Shown here piece by piece: positions 54,801 to 63,121 of a DNA stretch of 64,000 nucleotides. This stretch comes from Spirosoma linguale DSM 74. GTDB lineage: Bacteria; Bacteroidota; Bacteroidia; Cytophagales; Spirosomataceae. Position numbers and translations under genes: made by a program. The stretch's first letter is position 1, and every line of letters starts with the position of its first letter. The stretch spans positions 124,001 to 188,000 of the forward strand of contig CP001769.1 of the NCBI GenBank assembly GCA_000024525.1, given 5' to 3'. The notes under the pieces were generated by a model. The model saw nothing but the letters and a program-made list of their open reading frames with translations. It searched no databases and was not told the DNA's origin.

Positions 54801-55358
54801 CCAATCATTAACAAACACCTCACGGCCATTCTTACAAAAGTAGCTTCGCTGAATGAGTTGATTGGCGATACACTGACGCTGAGCAAAATAGAACAGGGGA
54901 AAATAGACGTACAGCTGACCAGCACCGATCTGGCGGCACTCTGTAAATCGCTGGTTGCTTCTACCTCTGCCGATTCTAAAGATAAGCGTCAGATCGATTT
55001 TCAGGTCATCGGAAAAGACGTAGCGCTGCTGGTGGATAAAAAGTTGATCAACCATATCCTGACCAACTTACTGATGAATGCCATTAAGTTTTCCACGAAA
55101 AGCGTAAGCCTGACGCTTACTTATGGCCTGACGGATGTGAAAATTGCCGTGAGCGATCAGGGCATTGGCATACCTAAAAAAGACCTGCCTCATTTATTTG
55201 ATAAATTTTTTAGGGCTGGCAATGCCACTAATTATCAGGGGAGCGGTCTTGGACTGGCCATTTGTCAGGAATACATAAACCTGATGCAAGGTCAGATCGG
55301 TGTAGCGAGTAAAGAAGGCGCAGGAACTACGTTTACCATTACACTTCCGTATGCTTAG
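51822..55358 (+). CDS. Multi-PAS sensor histidine kinase, soluble (paralogue 2)
   Basis: A 1178-residue kinase with about six PAS-like units, including NQLLEAIVSNTPVGLALLRP, IVQTVNQATETLLGFSAS, LDMHCIADRKGFLLEVNHAF, QGIWENDLINGKVIW, VFQTDAKGKWVYLNPAWEV and VFCILDSKKPRFLYVNPAF. The kinase core has its His near residue 963 (TASHEFRTPLMGI), with HILTNLLMNAIKFS, DQGIGIPKKD and GSGLGLAI. Several units and the core closely match paralogue 1, in the same order; the two flank the FIST/hybrid-kinase operon and probably arose by duplication. There is no membrane segment, receiver or output domain. The last 20 bases overlap the convergent OpgC-like gene. Confidence 0.93.
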   Translation: MKLPFQTVHITGLAPTSAPRNLFFFAPVYNEHGELVDLQRRMAAPSTPSDYLAGTCLSDWVAPSAGAVLNRLWSLLEQGTVCRLTYQPAPDQTSQLLITPMEGGYLVELLADNPADAISVSTESEIVSVGQTIEQRTDYSAQAGARGLSKQASSLDATNQLLEAIVSNTPVGLALLRPVWQSGCLIDFSYLWTNPAHAALIGYSIIQLAGQRFKALHPSAASAGLFDRLADVAQTGQSLHYQKQVQHDGLSLWGEFTIIRVGENVLFTVMDISPLMEAKALLRKKNSQLEKGIAERTKQVRQLSTLQNAILKHAGQAIISTNSDGIVQTVNQATETLLGFSASELIGKVARLKSESTHSSLPVITFSPYDSEEVHNFFAQPTVAEYGYVQQECLLATRNGRLAPVLLTVSQLKNEDGSVLGYMGIATDISALKLAEAKLRQKNQILDTFFAGALDMHCIADRKGFLLEVNHAFQDVMGYSASELKTIPFLQLIHPAEKAMVSTEVLKKSQQEPVRNRINKWRCKDGTYRIIEWSAIGVDGLVYGSARDITDRQAAEDQLYQLHERLQLATKAAGQGIWENDLINGKVIWDERLWELHGLTLPVRPLTFADFLSFVHPDDLPALMAKAHTELVGKEDAVTNVYRIVCPNGMVRYLETNGRIIRDSSGKAIRLIGVAWDVTRRKLDEENLRTSEQRYRSLVDHLDTIVFQTDAKGKWVYLNPAWEVVTGFSVEESLGGYFLDSILPEDHTETRQLFEEIKAGQRMGVRHTIRYIRKGGGYRWIDVNAQVLLRDGHVRMGVTGTLTDITERKMAEEAIQESEQRFREIAENVDEVFCILDSKKPRFLYVNPAFEKFTGVSSPEIYRNSSLFLPRIVEEDRSLIQTIFQNSVSGSELTFRARHQDGSLRWLNARVFGVTNEAGVLIRRIGVATDITTAIEKEQILEASLQNERTLNTLKSQFITTASHEFRTPLMGISSSTELVKHYMAREDIRPVLPIINKHLTAILTKVASLNELIGDTLTLSKIEQGKIDVQLTSTDLAALCKSLVASTSADSKDKRQIDFQVIGKDVALLVDKKLINHILTNLLMNAIKFSTKSVSLTLTYGLTDVKIAVSDQGIGIPKKDLPHLFDKFFRAGNATNYQGSGLGLAICQEYINLMQGQIGVASKEGAGTTFTITLPYA

Positions 55359-56526
55359 GCTGGATTAGTTTATTCATTTGTTTAGAGGCAGCTATTTTTA
55401 CTTCCTGATAATAGCGTGTCGTGATATTCCATAACGCAGGTGCCAGATAAAGCGAAGCCACTACGGTGCAGGTCAATAATGTTTCCAGCGGATAAAAGTA
55501 ATAACCGCCAAACACACGGTACGCGCTGAGACTGGTAAGATAAGCGTTGAACGGCGAAAAAAGTAACACCAGGATAATATGAAAGGCGAAAACCTCCAGC
55601 GAATTTTTTCCAAGATAAGCGACGGGTTTATACTGAAACCAGGTAGGGTTTTTTACCATCAACCAGCGAATCAGAATAAAGACAGCGGCAACGTTAATTA
55701 ACCGCAGTGGACGGAGATATTTTTTTGCGTTCCAGAAGTTTATGTCGTAACCCGTAATTTCGATCAGGTGGAGCCCCAGGAGATTTTTGATTAGAAAAAG
55801 GGAAACAGCAACAACTAGCGCACCCCATACGATGTATGGTTTATCAAGCAAATCACCCAGTTTTTTCTTGTACGACAGGTTACCCAAAATAATTCCTACA
55901 ACAAATATAAGCTGCCAGGAAAGCATGTTAAAATAGCCTGGATCAACCCATCTACTCCAGCTATACCGGTAATAATTTAGTAAGAGAAGTTCAAACGTTC
56001 CGACTACATAGACAATTGACGATATTAATAAGACTGCGAAATACCCTTTAGAATGATTCTGCAAATGGGTGATAATCCAGGGCACAAAAAGTAGAAAAAC
56101 GGCGTACATGGGCAAAATATCCATATTAGCTGGCTGGTAGAGGAAAACCAGTGCCAAGATGGATGCGGCTACGGGGTTTGCCAGCATTGTCCCATAAAAA
56201 GGCTCCCAGTGGCTTCTAACGGTTGTTAGTGTAAATACAGCCAGTAAACTAACAAAAAAGACACCGATGTGAAATTTGTAGATAAGCCAAGATCGTTTCA
56301 GTGCAGCGCGTTCTATTTCGTTTGCTCCTTTTTTTATAAACTTGTTTGTATAGACTAGCCCAACCGTAAACCCCGACAAATACACAAACCCGGATGCACC
56401 CTCTACCCAACCAATTGATTCTCTGGTAAGACGAATAATAATATTAGTTTCCGATACAAAGTGGTTAATCGTTATTAATATCAACAAAAAACCTCTAAAA
56501 AAATCAATCTGATTATTTCGTTCCAT
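55339..56526 (-). CDS. OpgC-type multi-pass acyltransferase-like membrane protein
   Basis: The 395-residue protein has about ten membrane segments and begins IDFFRGFLLILITINHFVSE, the usual start of the OpgC family (acyltransferase 3-like). It continues with EGASGFVYLSGFTVGL, which is also characteristic. OpgC of proteobacteria adds succinyl groups to osmoregulated periplasmic glucans. The last PAVLGKNSLEVFAFH-like region (AYLGKNSLEVFAFHI) is a conserved membrane helix. It lies next to a GH16 glucanase-type gene on the same strand, so a beta-glucan role fits. Its end overlaps the stop region of the PAS kinase by 20 bp. Confidence 0.85.
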   Translation of the reverse strand: MERNNQIDFFRGFLLILITINHFVSETNIIIRLTRESIGWVEGASGFVYLSGFTVGLVYTNKFIKKGANEIERAALKRSWLIYKFHIGVFFVSLLAVFTLTTVRSHWEPFYGTMLANPVAASILALVFLYQPANMDILPMYAVFLLFVPWIITHLQNHSKGYFAVLLISSIVYVVGTFELLLLNYYRYSWSRWVDPGYFNMLSWQLIFVVGIILGNLSYKKKLGDLLDKPYIVWGALVVAVSLFLIKNLLGLHLIEITGYDINFWNAKKYLRPLRLINVAAVFILIRWLMVKNPTWFQYKPVAYLGKNSLEVFAFHIILVLLFSPFNAYLTSLSAYRVFGGYYFYPLETLLTCTVVASLYLAPALWNITTRYYQEVKIAASKQMNKLIQPKHTEV

Positions 56527-56783
56527 AATAAATTAATTATTCGTTACGGCGCAGTAAATAAAATAAATTAATAAAATACTGCACTAGCAGCTAAAATTAG
56601 ACCAGGGAGAAAAGAGGAAACTGCGAGAGCCAGGTAGTGGGCTGCTGTTCTGTTTTTCAAGTCGCATGCTGCCTTTTGGTTCAGGCAACAGACCAGTTAA
56701 CGTTGATTTTCTTGTACTATTTATATGGATCGGCTAAGGAAAACACCTGTATTCAGGTTATTAAAGTAAGCCCCACGTATTAG

Positions 56784-56812
56784 GCTATACAAAACACTAT
56801 GTATAGCTTTTT
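56784..56812 (+). terminator. Small terminator-like hairpin with T-run
   Basis: GCTATAC (56784-56790) pairs with GTATAGC (56801-56807), followed by TTTTT. On the plus strand there is no gene directly upstream, so it might end a small RNA or antisense transcript; no such RNA is evident. Confidence 0.35.
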
Positions 56813-56940
56813 GTATGCTTTGCAAAATTAATATAAAAAGATCATCTGATGCTAAAATAAGTTGTTTACGGCTAGTAAAGAATGAGTATAAATTAAGCTG
56901 TATTTATTAGGAGGTATACTATAAAAAATAGAAAATATTT

Positions 56941-57020
56941 ACTTCATATGTTGCTTATTTATTGGGAGCTGTAGCGTAAAACGAACGTACGGCTCCCAAT
57001 AAATAAGCAGCATATGAAGT
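56941..57020. terminator. 29-bp near-perfect hairpin after the GH16 gene
   Basis: Arms 56941-56969 and 56992-57020 (ACTTCATATGTTGCTTATTT and continuing) match at 28 of 29 positions around a 22-base loop. It is 73 bp past the GH16 stop codon and could terminate the minus-strand transcript, although the stem is unusually long. Confidence 0.65.
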
Positions 57021-57092
57021 ACTGGAATTGTCAGGTAGTTTATCGCGTAAACCAGATACGGATTTACCCGCCAGCATCAGTTCTTCGATGAC

Positions 57093-58106
57093 TTACTTAA
57101 CGTATACTCTTACCCAATCCACCTGCATAATGCCTTCACCAGCGTTGAGGGGAATCTGGCTGGCTGTTGGCGCATAAAAGAAGTCGCCACCTACAGCCTG
57201 ATTCAACGTGAGTTTTTCGAGCTTTCCGGCAAGATTAGACACGTAGCCTCCGGTTTTGGTGTCAACCACCTGGCCATCGAGTACGAATGTAAGTGCCTTT
57301 CTGGTCCAGATAAGTTCATAAACGTGCCAGCAGTCCGTCAGGCTGGTTGACGTTGTCAGGAAGGTACCCACGTTTCCGGCCAGGTTCTGGTCAGCCTGCG
57401 TACCATATATATAGTTTGTCTGGTATTTGTTAGGCTCATTGCCGCGTGCTTCGAGAATGTCGATCTCACCGTTAGTCGGCCAGTTGTCGCCATAGGACCA
57501 GAAAGCAGGCCACATACCGTAGCCACTTGGCAGCTTTATGCGTGCTACCATCCGTACCTGACCATTCGGGCCGTTAGGCGTAAACATGGGTTTCGACTCA
57601 ATGCGGGCCGACGTAAAGTCAAAGTTTTTAGGGGTTGCATCAACATCCTGACGGTACTTAGGCCCGGTCACCTGTTCTTTTATCGCTTTAATCTGAAGCA
57701 GGCTGTTAGCCGTGTTATCGGGGTCCTGGGTAACGGTCAGGTTAGTGGGGCTGGCTGTGTACATCTGTAGCTCCGTATTGAAAGACCCTCCAACCCAGAC
57801 GTTCCAGTTTGTATTGGCCGGATTGGTGGGGCTTACATTAAAGTTGTCTTCGAAGGTTTTTCTCCAGCCGGCAGCTGTCAGACTCGATTCTGTAGCGGCT
57901 GTGTAATCGTACCCGCATATGCTCGTTACAGAGACTGTATTATCGACAGTGGCTACAGCCGCTTTACGAGCATTAGCTGAAGAGCCGATAGATACGGGTT
58001 CGGGTTGTATTGACTCAAAATTTGTAGCGCAGCCGACAAGTAATAAGGTGGAAAGTGCACATGACGCTAGTGTAGGTACACAATTTTGGAAAGGTAAAAA
58101 TTTCAT
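57093..58106 (-). CDS. Glycoside hydrolase family 16 lipoprotein
   Basis: A lipoprotein signal with Cys26 (ALSTLLLVGC) leads to a GH16 jelly-roll domain. The catalytic strand GEIDILEARG gives the nucleophile Glu, Asp and acid/base Glu in the ExDxxE pattern. Other marks are YGMWPAFWSYGD, DCWHVYELIWT and the last strand MQVDWVRVYVK. GH16 enzymes cut beta-1,3/1,4-glucans such as laminarin or lichenan. The enzyme would sit on the cell surface or periplasmic face. The gene shares its strand with the OpgC-like gene about 570 bp downstream. The start lies within a 10-bp tandem repeat. Confidence 0.92.
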   Translation of the reverse strand: MKFLPFQNCVPTLASCALSTLLLVGCATNFESIQPEPVSIGSSANARKAAVATVDNTVSVTSICGYDYTAATESSLTAAGWRKTFEDNFNVSPTNPANTNWNVWVGGSFNTELQMYTASPTNLTVTQDPDNTANSLLQIKAIKEQVTGPKYRQDVDATPKNFDFTSARIESKPMFTPNGPNGQVRMVARIKLPSGYGMWPAFWSYGDNWPTNGEIDILEARGNEPNKYQTNYIYGTQADQNLAGNVGTFLTTSTSLTDCWHVYELIWTRKALTFVLDGQVVDTKTGGYVSNLAGKLEKLTLNQAVGGDFFYAPTASQIPLNAGEGIMQVDWVRVYVK

Positions 58107-58124
58107 ATTAGATCATATTAGATG
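58104..58124 (-). repeat. 10-bp tandem repeat at the GH16 translation start
   Basis: On the minus strand ATCTAATATG occurs twice in a row. The second copy contains the ATG of the GH16 gene; the first contains an ATG followed by ATC TAA, a two-codon frame. It may arise from slippage and might influence initiation. Confidence 0.5.
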
Positions 58125-58425
58125 TTAAACTCGGGTTAAAGTAATAAATTTTACATTCCATAAACTACGACTAATGTTTATTAAGCGGATGATTAATATC
58201 CTGTTATCGTAATTTCTATTGTATGACACTATAGAAGTCTAAGTCTAGGGTTTTGGTATATATTTGATAAATTACATATGAAAAATATGCGTTGTTTAGA
58301 CTGATACTCCTCTTTGTGTATTAATTAACTGATATTGAGTGATTTAGTTAAATATTAGTGCGGATGTAATGGTTATGGAAGAGTCAGTTTGTTTAATAAT
58401 TTCATGGATAAATACAATACACGTT
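58107..58425. other. AT-rich gap of 319 bp upstream of the GH16 gene
   Basis: No gene is seen. It contains the tandem repeat at 58104-58124 and serves as the probable promoter region for the GH16 gene on the minus strand. Confidence 0.5.
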
Positions 58426-59190
58426 CTAAACAGTGTCTTCTGGACCGTTCAATAAAAGAAAACGGTTTAATAAAAAAATAAACAAAATATTTTCGTGCAG
58501 CGGTTGCGCACGTAGAGGTAAGGCTATATGACTTTTGCCAAACAGGGCGTCGGCCTCGTCGAAGAAAAGAATCCAGTTTTTGTGTTCTGCCTTATCGAAC
58601 AGCCGCGACAGGTTTTTCTCGGTCTCGCCAATATACTTGGATACCACCCGCGAGAGGTCGATCCGGAAAACATCCTTACCCGTTTGCTTTCCCAGCAGTG
58701 TAACGGTGCGGGTTTTGCTGGTGCCGGGCGGTCCGTAAAACAAGGCGCGGTAGCCGGGTCTGGTTTTCTTCTTCATGCCCCAACTGTGCTGTACGGTATC
58801 GGTATAGGTAATCCAGTGTTCGATTTCCTGAATCTGCCGTAAGGTTGTTGGGTGCAGCACCAGATCGTTCCAGTCCATATCGGTTTCGATATACTCGGCC
58901 GGAAACTCCATACTGAACTGCGGCCGACTGCTGATGCCGGTGGTGAGAAGTTCAACAACATCGGAGTCGAGCAGCAGTCGGTCGCTCATAAAGGGTTCAC
59001 CTGCCGGCACGCTGTCGACCCGGAGCAACCGCTTCCAGACAAAGCCGGGGTCATTACTGAGCAGACGCTGAATGGCAAGCCGTTTGGCGAGGTCGTTACC
59101 CGCCAGGATAAACTGTGTCGTTTCGCCGGTGGGCAAAGTCCCCCGGTGATTCTGGCCTTTTACGCCCCCAAATTCGGGCAGGTCGCCCCC
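58426..59190 (-). pseudogene. AAA+ ATPase of contractile-injection-system (eCIS) type, 3'-truncated and 5'-frameshifted
   Basis: The frame reads LPEFGGVKGQNHRGTLPTGE at its open 5' end, then TGKDVFRIDLSRVVSKYIGE and the Walker B stretch ILFFDEADALFGK. Walker A is GPPGTSKT, with Ser where the family has Gly. After FGK the usual continuation (RTEV/RTNV, second region of homology, arginine finger) is gone and replaced by unrelated hydrophobic residues to the stop at 58426. The ATG-like TTG at 59136 is only an internal point. The full-length family is the ATPase of extracellular contractile injection systems, but no sheath or tube genes are near. Assignment rests on these motifs from memory. Confidence 0.6.
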
Positions 59191-59506
59191 TCAGGGTAGT
59201 GTCCTGAATAGCAGTAAGTAATTTGATGGTAGTGGTTGTGATGACTCCCAGTTTAGTCTCAACATCAGCTTTGGCGGCATTGTCGGGCAGGGCCTTATAA
59301 CTACTCAGCGCGGCTGTCTGGAAACTTTCAAGCGAAATATCCGGCGAACTCGTGATGCCCGTTTCGATGGGAGGAAGGGCATTGACAAACGTCTCGGCCA
59401 TTTCCAGTTCGGCAAAGAGGTTAAGGATGTCCGTATCGGTTGTCAGCTCGCTCAACTTTATGGGATCATTCGTTACCGCTCGTTTCAGGGTCTCGTTAGC
59501 AGACAT
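59096..59506 (-). CDS. Hypothetical protein fused out of frame with the ATPase relic
   Basis: The first 104 residues (MSANETLKRAVTNDPIKLSE, then a helical, acidic segment LFAELEMAETFVNALPP) look coding; no family is recognised. The C-terminal 30 residues lie in the ATPase relic in another phase and are not natural. Removing one G from the G5 run at 59185-59191 (plus coordinates) would join the first part to the ATPase frame, so a single-base insertion may have separated a once-fused gene; alternatively they were two genes. Confidence 0.45.
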   Translation of the reverse strand: MSANETLKRAVTNDPIKLSELTTDTDILNLFAELEMAETFVNALPPIETGITSSPDISLESFQTAALSSYKALPDNAAKADVETKLGVITTTTIKLLTAIQDTTLRGRPARIWGRKRPESPGDFAHRRNDTVYPGG

Positions 59507-59832
59507 ATTGCTAAATGGGTTGTATAAATATCTATAGAATAGGTATATATATTATATTTTGCATGCAATAGTATATGTTTTTTTACTATATGTTTACATA
59601 TTTTTTATAAAGTTAACTTCCGGTTAAATAAACTTCCGTTAATATATTAAAGGACCTGTTTTAGTTGCTACTTTTATACTTGGTTTACCGCTTGCCCCGG
59701 CGGGCGATTTATAAACCTTATTTAGCTACTCATCGATTATTTACAGTGCTGTACTGCCAGTCCTGTTAGTGACACTAATTAGAGTGTACTGCCCGGAACC
59801 ATGTCAGTCAGCTTATTAAACTATTAACTACA
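59507..59832. other. AT-rich gap of 326 bp between divergent genes, with a short direct repeat
   Basis: The gap lies between the minus-strand hypothetical gene and the plus-strand 7TMR kinase. It contains TAACTTCCGGTTAA (59614-59627) and AACTTCCGTTAA (59631-59642), a close direct repeat about 17 bp apart that could bind a regulator. No gene is seen. Confidence 0.45.
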
Positions 59833-62615
59833 ATGGCTTACTCGACAATCCGGAGTTTATGGCCAATTGATCAAATTAACTTCAGACAGTTATTACTTCT
59901 CCTGTTTTTGCTGTTTTTGGGTGGCCGCGTTGCTGAAGCCGGTGAACAGCCCGTTGCCCTTCGCGGCACGCTTGATCTAAGAAAAGTGGATTTTACGAAG
60001 CAGATCATTCCGTTGCAGGGGCAATGGAAGTGGTACTGGCACCAGCTTCGCTCACCCAGCCAGCCTGAATCGACAGCTGAATACGTCGACTTTCCCAGCA
60101 GTGGTCTGCCGGTACCTGGCAGCAGCAGCCGTTGCCGCGTCAGGGGTTTGCTACTTACTGCCTTACCGTTTTGCTGCCTGCTACCCATGCACCGCTGTCA
60201 TTGAAATTACCGGATCAAAATACCGCCTACCGATTATTTGTCAACGGCAGGGAATTGGCTCACGACGGAAACCCCACAACATCGGCCGCTACAACAGTAC
60301 CCCGCTGGTCAACACAATTAATACCGTTGGTTGCTTTGGGCGATACCCTAAGGCTTCTTCTGCAAGTGGCCAATTATCAGCACGCCAAAGGAGGAACTAT
60401 AAAAGCCATTACCCTTGGCGAATCGACGCAACTGACCTCCGGCCTGGCTATGGATCAGGCTATGACTGTATTTCTAACGGGGTTTGTCCTGATGAGCGGC
60501 TTATTTTTTCTGGGCTTGTTTGCGTTTAGCGCCATGGACCGGCCCATGCTCTATTACGGTCTGTTCTGTGTAGCCTATAGCTATCGGGTGATCGGAACCG
60601 ACTCGTATGTGCTCCACACGCTGTTTCCGCAAATACCCTGGTTCGTAAGCATCCGCTTCGAATATGGGTCGCTGTACATGGCAATAGGGCTCTTTGTCAA
60701 GTACACGCAGTCGTTATACCCCCGCGATACGCACCCGCCTATCGTCAGGGTGATGGCCTGGCTTTGTTTTGCCTTTGCTGGTACGGTGCTGTTTCTACCG
60801 CCCATGCTGTTTACCCGCCTGATGGACCCATTCCTGGGGCTGATGGTCGCCTACATTGGGTATGCGATCTATGTGTACTGGATGGCCTTTCGCCGGAAGC
60901 GGCCGGGGGCAACGTTTTCGCTGATGAGCACGGGCCTCTTGCTTACCGTTTTTACCCTGATTCTTGTTCAGTATTTCGGATTTGCGGCCCCCTTACAGAT
61001 AGAGCTGTTTGTGGGGTATGTAGGCTTCTTCTTCCTGCAATCGCTGGTATTGGCTTTCCGGTTTACCTATGCACTCAACGAAGCACGCTATACCGAAAAA
61101 CAGTTTCTGGCGAACATGAGCCATGAGATTCGTACACCCCTTAATGCTATTCTGGGCTTCTCGGAAATGCTGGAATCGGCTCCTCTCAATGGAGAACAGA
61201 AAGAATCGCTGCACTACATCCGCACAGCGGGCAAGAACCTTCTCACTATTGTCAACGATATTTTGGATATTGCTAAAATTGAAGCCGGTATGCTTCCCCT
61301 GGAATCCATCCCGTTCAGCATCAGCTCTCTGGCCGATTCGATTCGAACCATGATTCTGCCGGTAGCCACGGATAAAAACCTGTCTCTGGTGGTCGAGACG
61401 GACCCAACACTACCAGCTATTGTATTGGGTGACCCTACCCGGCTGACCCAGATTCTGCTCAATTTGCTCAGTAATGCGGTCAAATTCACTTCACAGGGCA
61501 GTGTAACGGCGCAGATTGTCAACGCAGGCGAAACCGTCGATTCGGTGCGTATACGTTTTTCGGTACTGGATACGGGCATTGGCATGGCCACGGAGGTATT
61601 GCCGCATATTTTTGAACGATTCCGGCAGGCTAACGACTTCACCACCCGGTATTACGGAGGTACGGGGCTGGGCCTGAGTATCGTCAAATCCCTGACGGAG
61701 ATGCAGGGTGGCTGGGTAACTGTTTCGAGTGTACTGGGCAAAGGCTCCTGCTTTACGCTGGAAATTCCCTACAAGCTGGCCGCTAACCCGCAGGAGCCAA
61801 CGGTAGATTTGTCGGTAGAACCCCAACTGGCGGCTACGCAGAATGTCCGGATTTTGGTGGTAGAAGATAACCTCATCAACCAGAAACTGGCTCAGCAGGT
61901 ACTCAAACGCTTTGGCTATTCCATCCAGATTGCGGAGAACGGGCAGGAAGCGCTCGACCTGTTGAAGAAAACGCAGTACGATCTGATCCTGATGGATATT
62001 CAGATGCCCATCATGGACGGATACACAACTACCCGTTTTATTCGTACCACCCTGCAAAGCTCCGTACCTATTATTGCCATGACCGCTCATGCTCTGGCCA
62101 GCGAGCGTGAGCAGTGTTTGCAGGCGGGCATGAACGACTTTATTCCAAAGCCGTTTCAACTTGATGAATTACAGCGAATTATGCGCAAATATCTCCCTTC
62201 AGCCCTGAAGACTGCACCGGCTGAGCAGGATAAGCCAGAATCTATCCCGGCAACAGGTTTTATGCTTGAGCCGCTATTGCTTTCGGTGGATAACGATCTG
62301 GCGTTTGCAGCTGAAGTATTGAGCCTGTTTTTAAGTCAGACCAGCCTCGAAATCGGTCAGATTAAGCAGGCTATGGCCCATAACGACAACGCCACGATCG
62401 GACGTCTGATTCATACCCAGAAAGTAGCCATTCGTACCTTTGGTCTGACCCAGATCAGTCAGTTGATTGACTCGCTCGAAGCCCGGCTGGCTGCGGGCAA
62501 CGACCCTGTTCAGACCAATCTGCTGGTGAAGCAGTATGTAGCAGCGCTCGAAGCCGAATTGCCGGTGATGCAGGAGGTTTTATCGAATCTGCAAAAAGAT
62601 AGTGTAGCTGACTGA
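59833..62615 (+). pseudogene. 7TMR-DISM hybrid histidine kinase split by a one-base frameshift
   Basis: Frame 1 starts at ATG 59833: signal/membrane segment, then a 7TMR-DISM extracellular domain (IPLQGQWKWYWHQLR, EYVDFP). At CCC (60094-60096) the domain continues in the next frame as QQWSAGTWQQQPLPRQGFAT and NTAYRLFVNGRELAHDGNP. One missing C (CCCC to CCC) explains this. The second frame gives seven membrane segments (about 60460-61075), HisKA ([16 protein letters not shown]), HATPase ([21 protein letters not shown]), a receiver ([16 protein letters not shown]) and an HPt-like end (RLIHTQKVAIRTFG). It could be a true mutation, phase variation or a sequencing error. Without repair only an inactive peptide and a kinase starting late would be made. 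Confidence 0.82.
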
Positions 62616-62692
62616 TGTAAAGGCACATTGTCTGGATTGACTTGTCGTAACAGGACCAATGCTAAACATTAGTTCACTTTAAAATAGATGGA

Positions 62693-63109
62693 ATGGACGA
62701 ACCATTAAAGCCTGAATCACGGGCAGGAGGCCAACTCAGCGGAAAGCCACTGCTGGGCATATCTATCCTGCTGGTGGAAGATTATCCACTCAACGTACTC
62801 TTTGCCCGGCGGCTTCTGGAAGGCTGGGGCGGCAATGTTGATGTAGCCACTAATGGACAGGATGCCCTGGATCTGTTGAAGCCCGACAAGCATAAGTTAG
62901 TTTTAATGGACTTACAGATGCCCGTTATGGATGGCTTTGAGTCTGCCCGGCGTATGAGGGAACGGGGCGAAACCATTCCCATCATTGCGCTCACGGCCGA
63001 TACAAATCCCGACGTCGACCAGCAGGTACAAACCTATGGGCTGAACGGCGTTCTGACCAAGCCCCTCCAGGCCGAACCCCTTCTTGACCTTATTTTGTCG
63101 CTGGCCTGA
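62693..63109 (+). CDS. Single-domain response regulator
   Basis: A receiver-only protein of 138 residues: acidic pocket LLVEDYPLN, phosphoacceptor Asp72 in LVLMDLQMPVMDGFE, Thr in IIALTADTN and Lys in VLTKPLQAE. No output domain is present. It follows the 7TMR kinase after 77 bp in the same direction and is the most likely phosphate acceptor of that kinase, or a shuttle for others in the cluster. An Asn- and Gly-rich N-terminal extension (about 20 residues) has no known role. Confidence 0.92.
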   Translation: MDEPLKPESRAGGQLSGKPLLGISILLVEDYPLNVLFARRLLEGWGGNVDVATNGQDALDLLKPDKHKLVLMDLQMPVMDGFESARRMRERGETIPIIALTADTNPDVDQQVQTYGLNGVLTKPLQAEPLLDLILSLA

Positions 63110-63121
63110 TCCGATGCTCAG

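Larger units (their letters stand above)
56527..57092. other. Gap of 566 bp, AT-rich, with two hairpins and no gene
   Basis: Holds a 7-bp stem with a T-run at 56784-56812 and a 29-bp stem at 56941-57020. No reading frame looks real. The second hairpin lies directly after the GH16 gene in its direction of transcription. Confidence 0.55.

Noticed and set aside
60091..60100. Programmed ribosomal frameshift in the 7TMR kinase
   Set aside because: TTT CCC A is not in the proper X XXY YYZ phase and no downstream stimulatory hairpin is clear, so a base deletion or sequencing error is more likely.
60101..60529. 142-codon plus frame overlapping the split 7TMR kinase
   Set aside because: It is the third frame at the frameshift site; its amino-acid pattern does not fit the domain, while the two other frames do.
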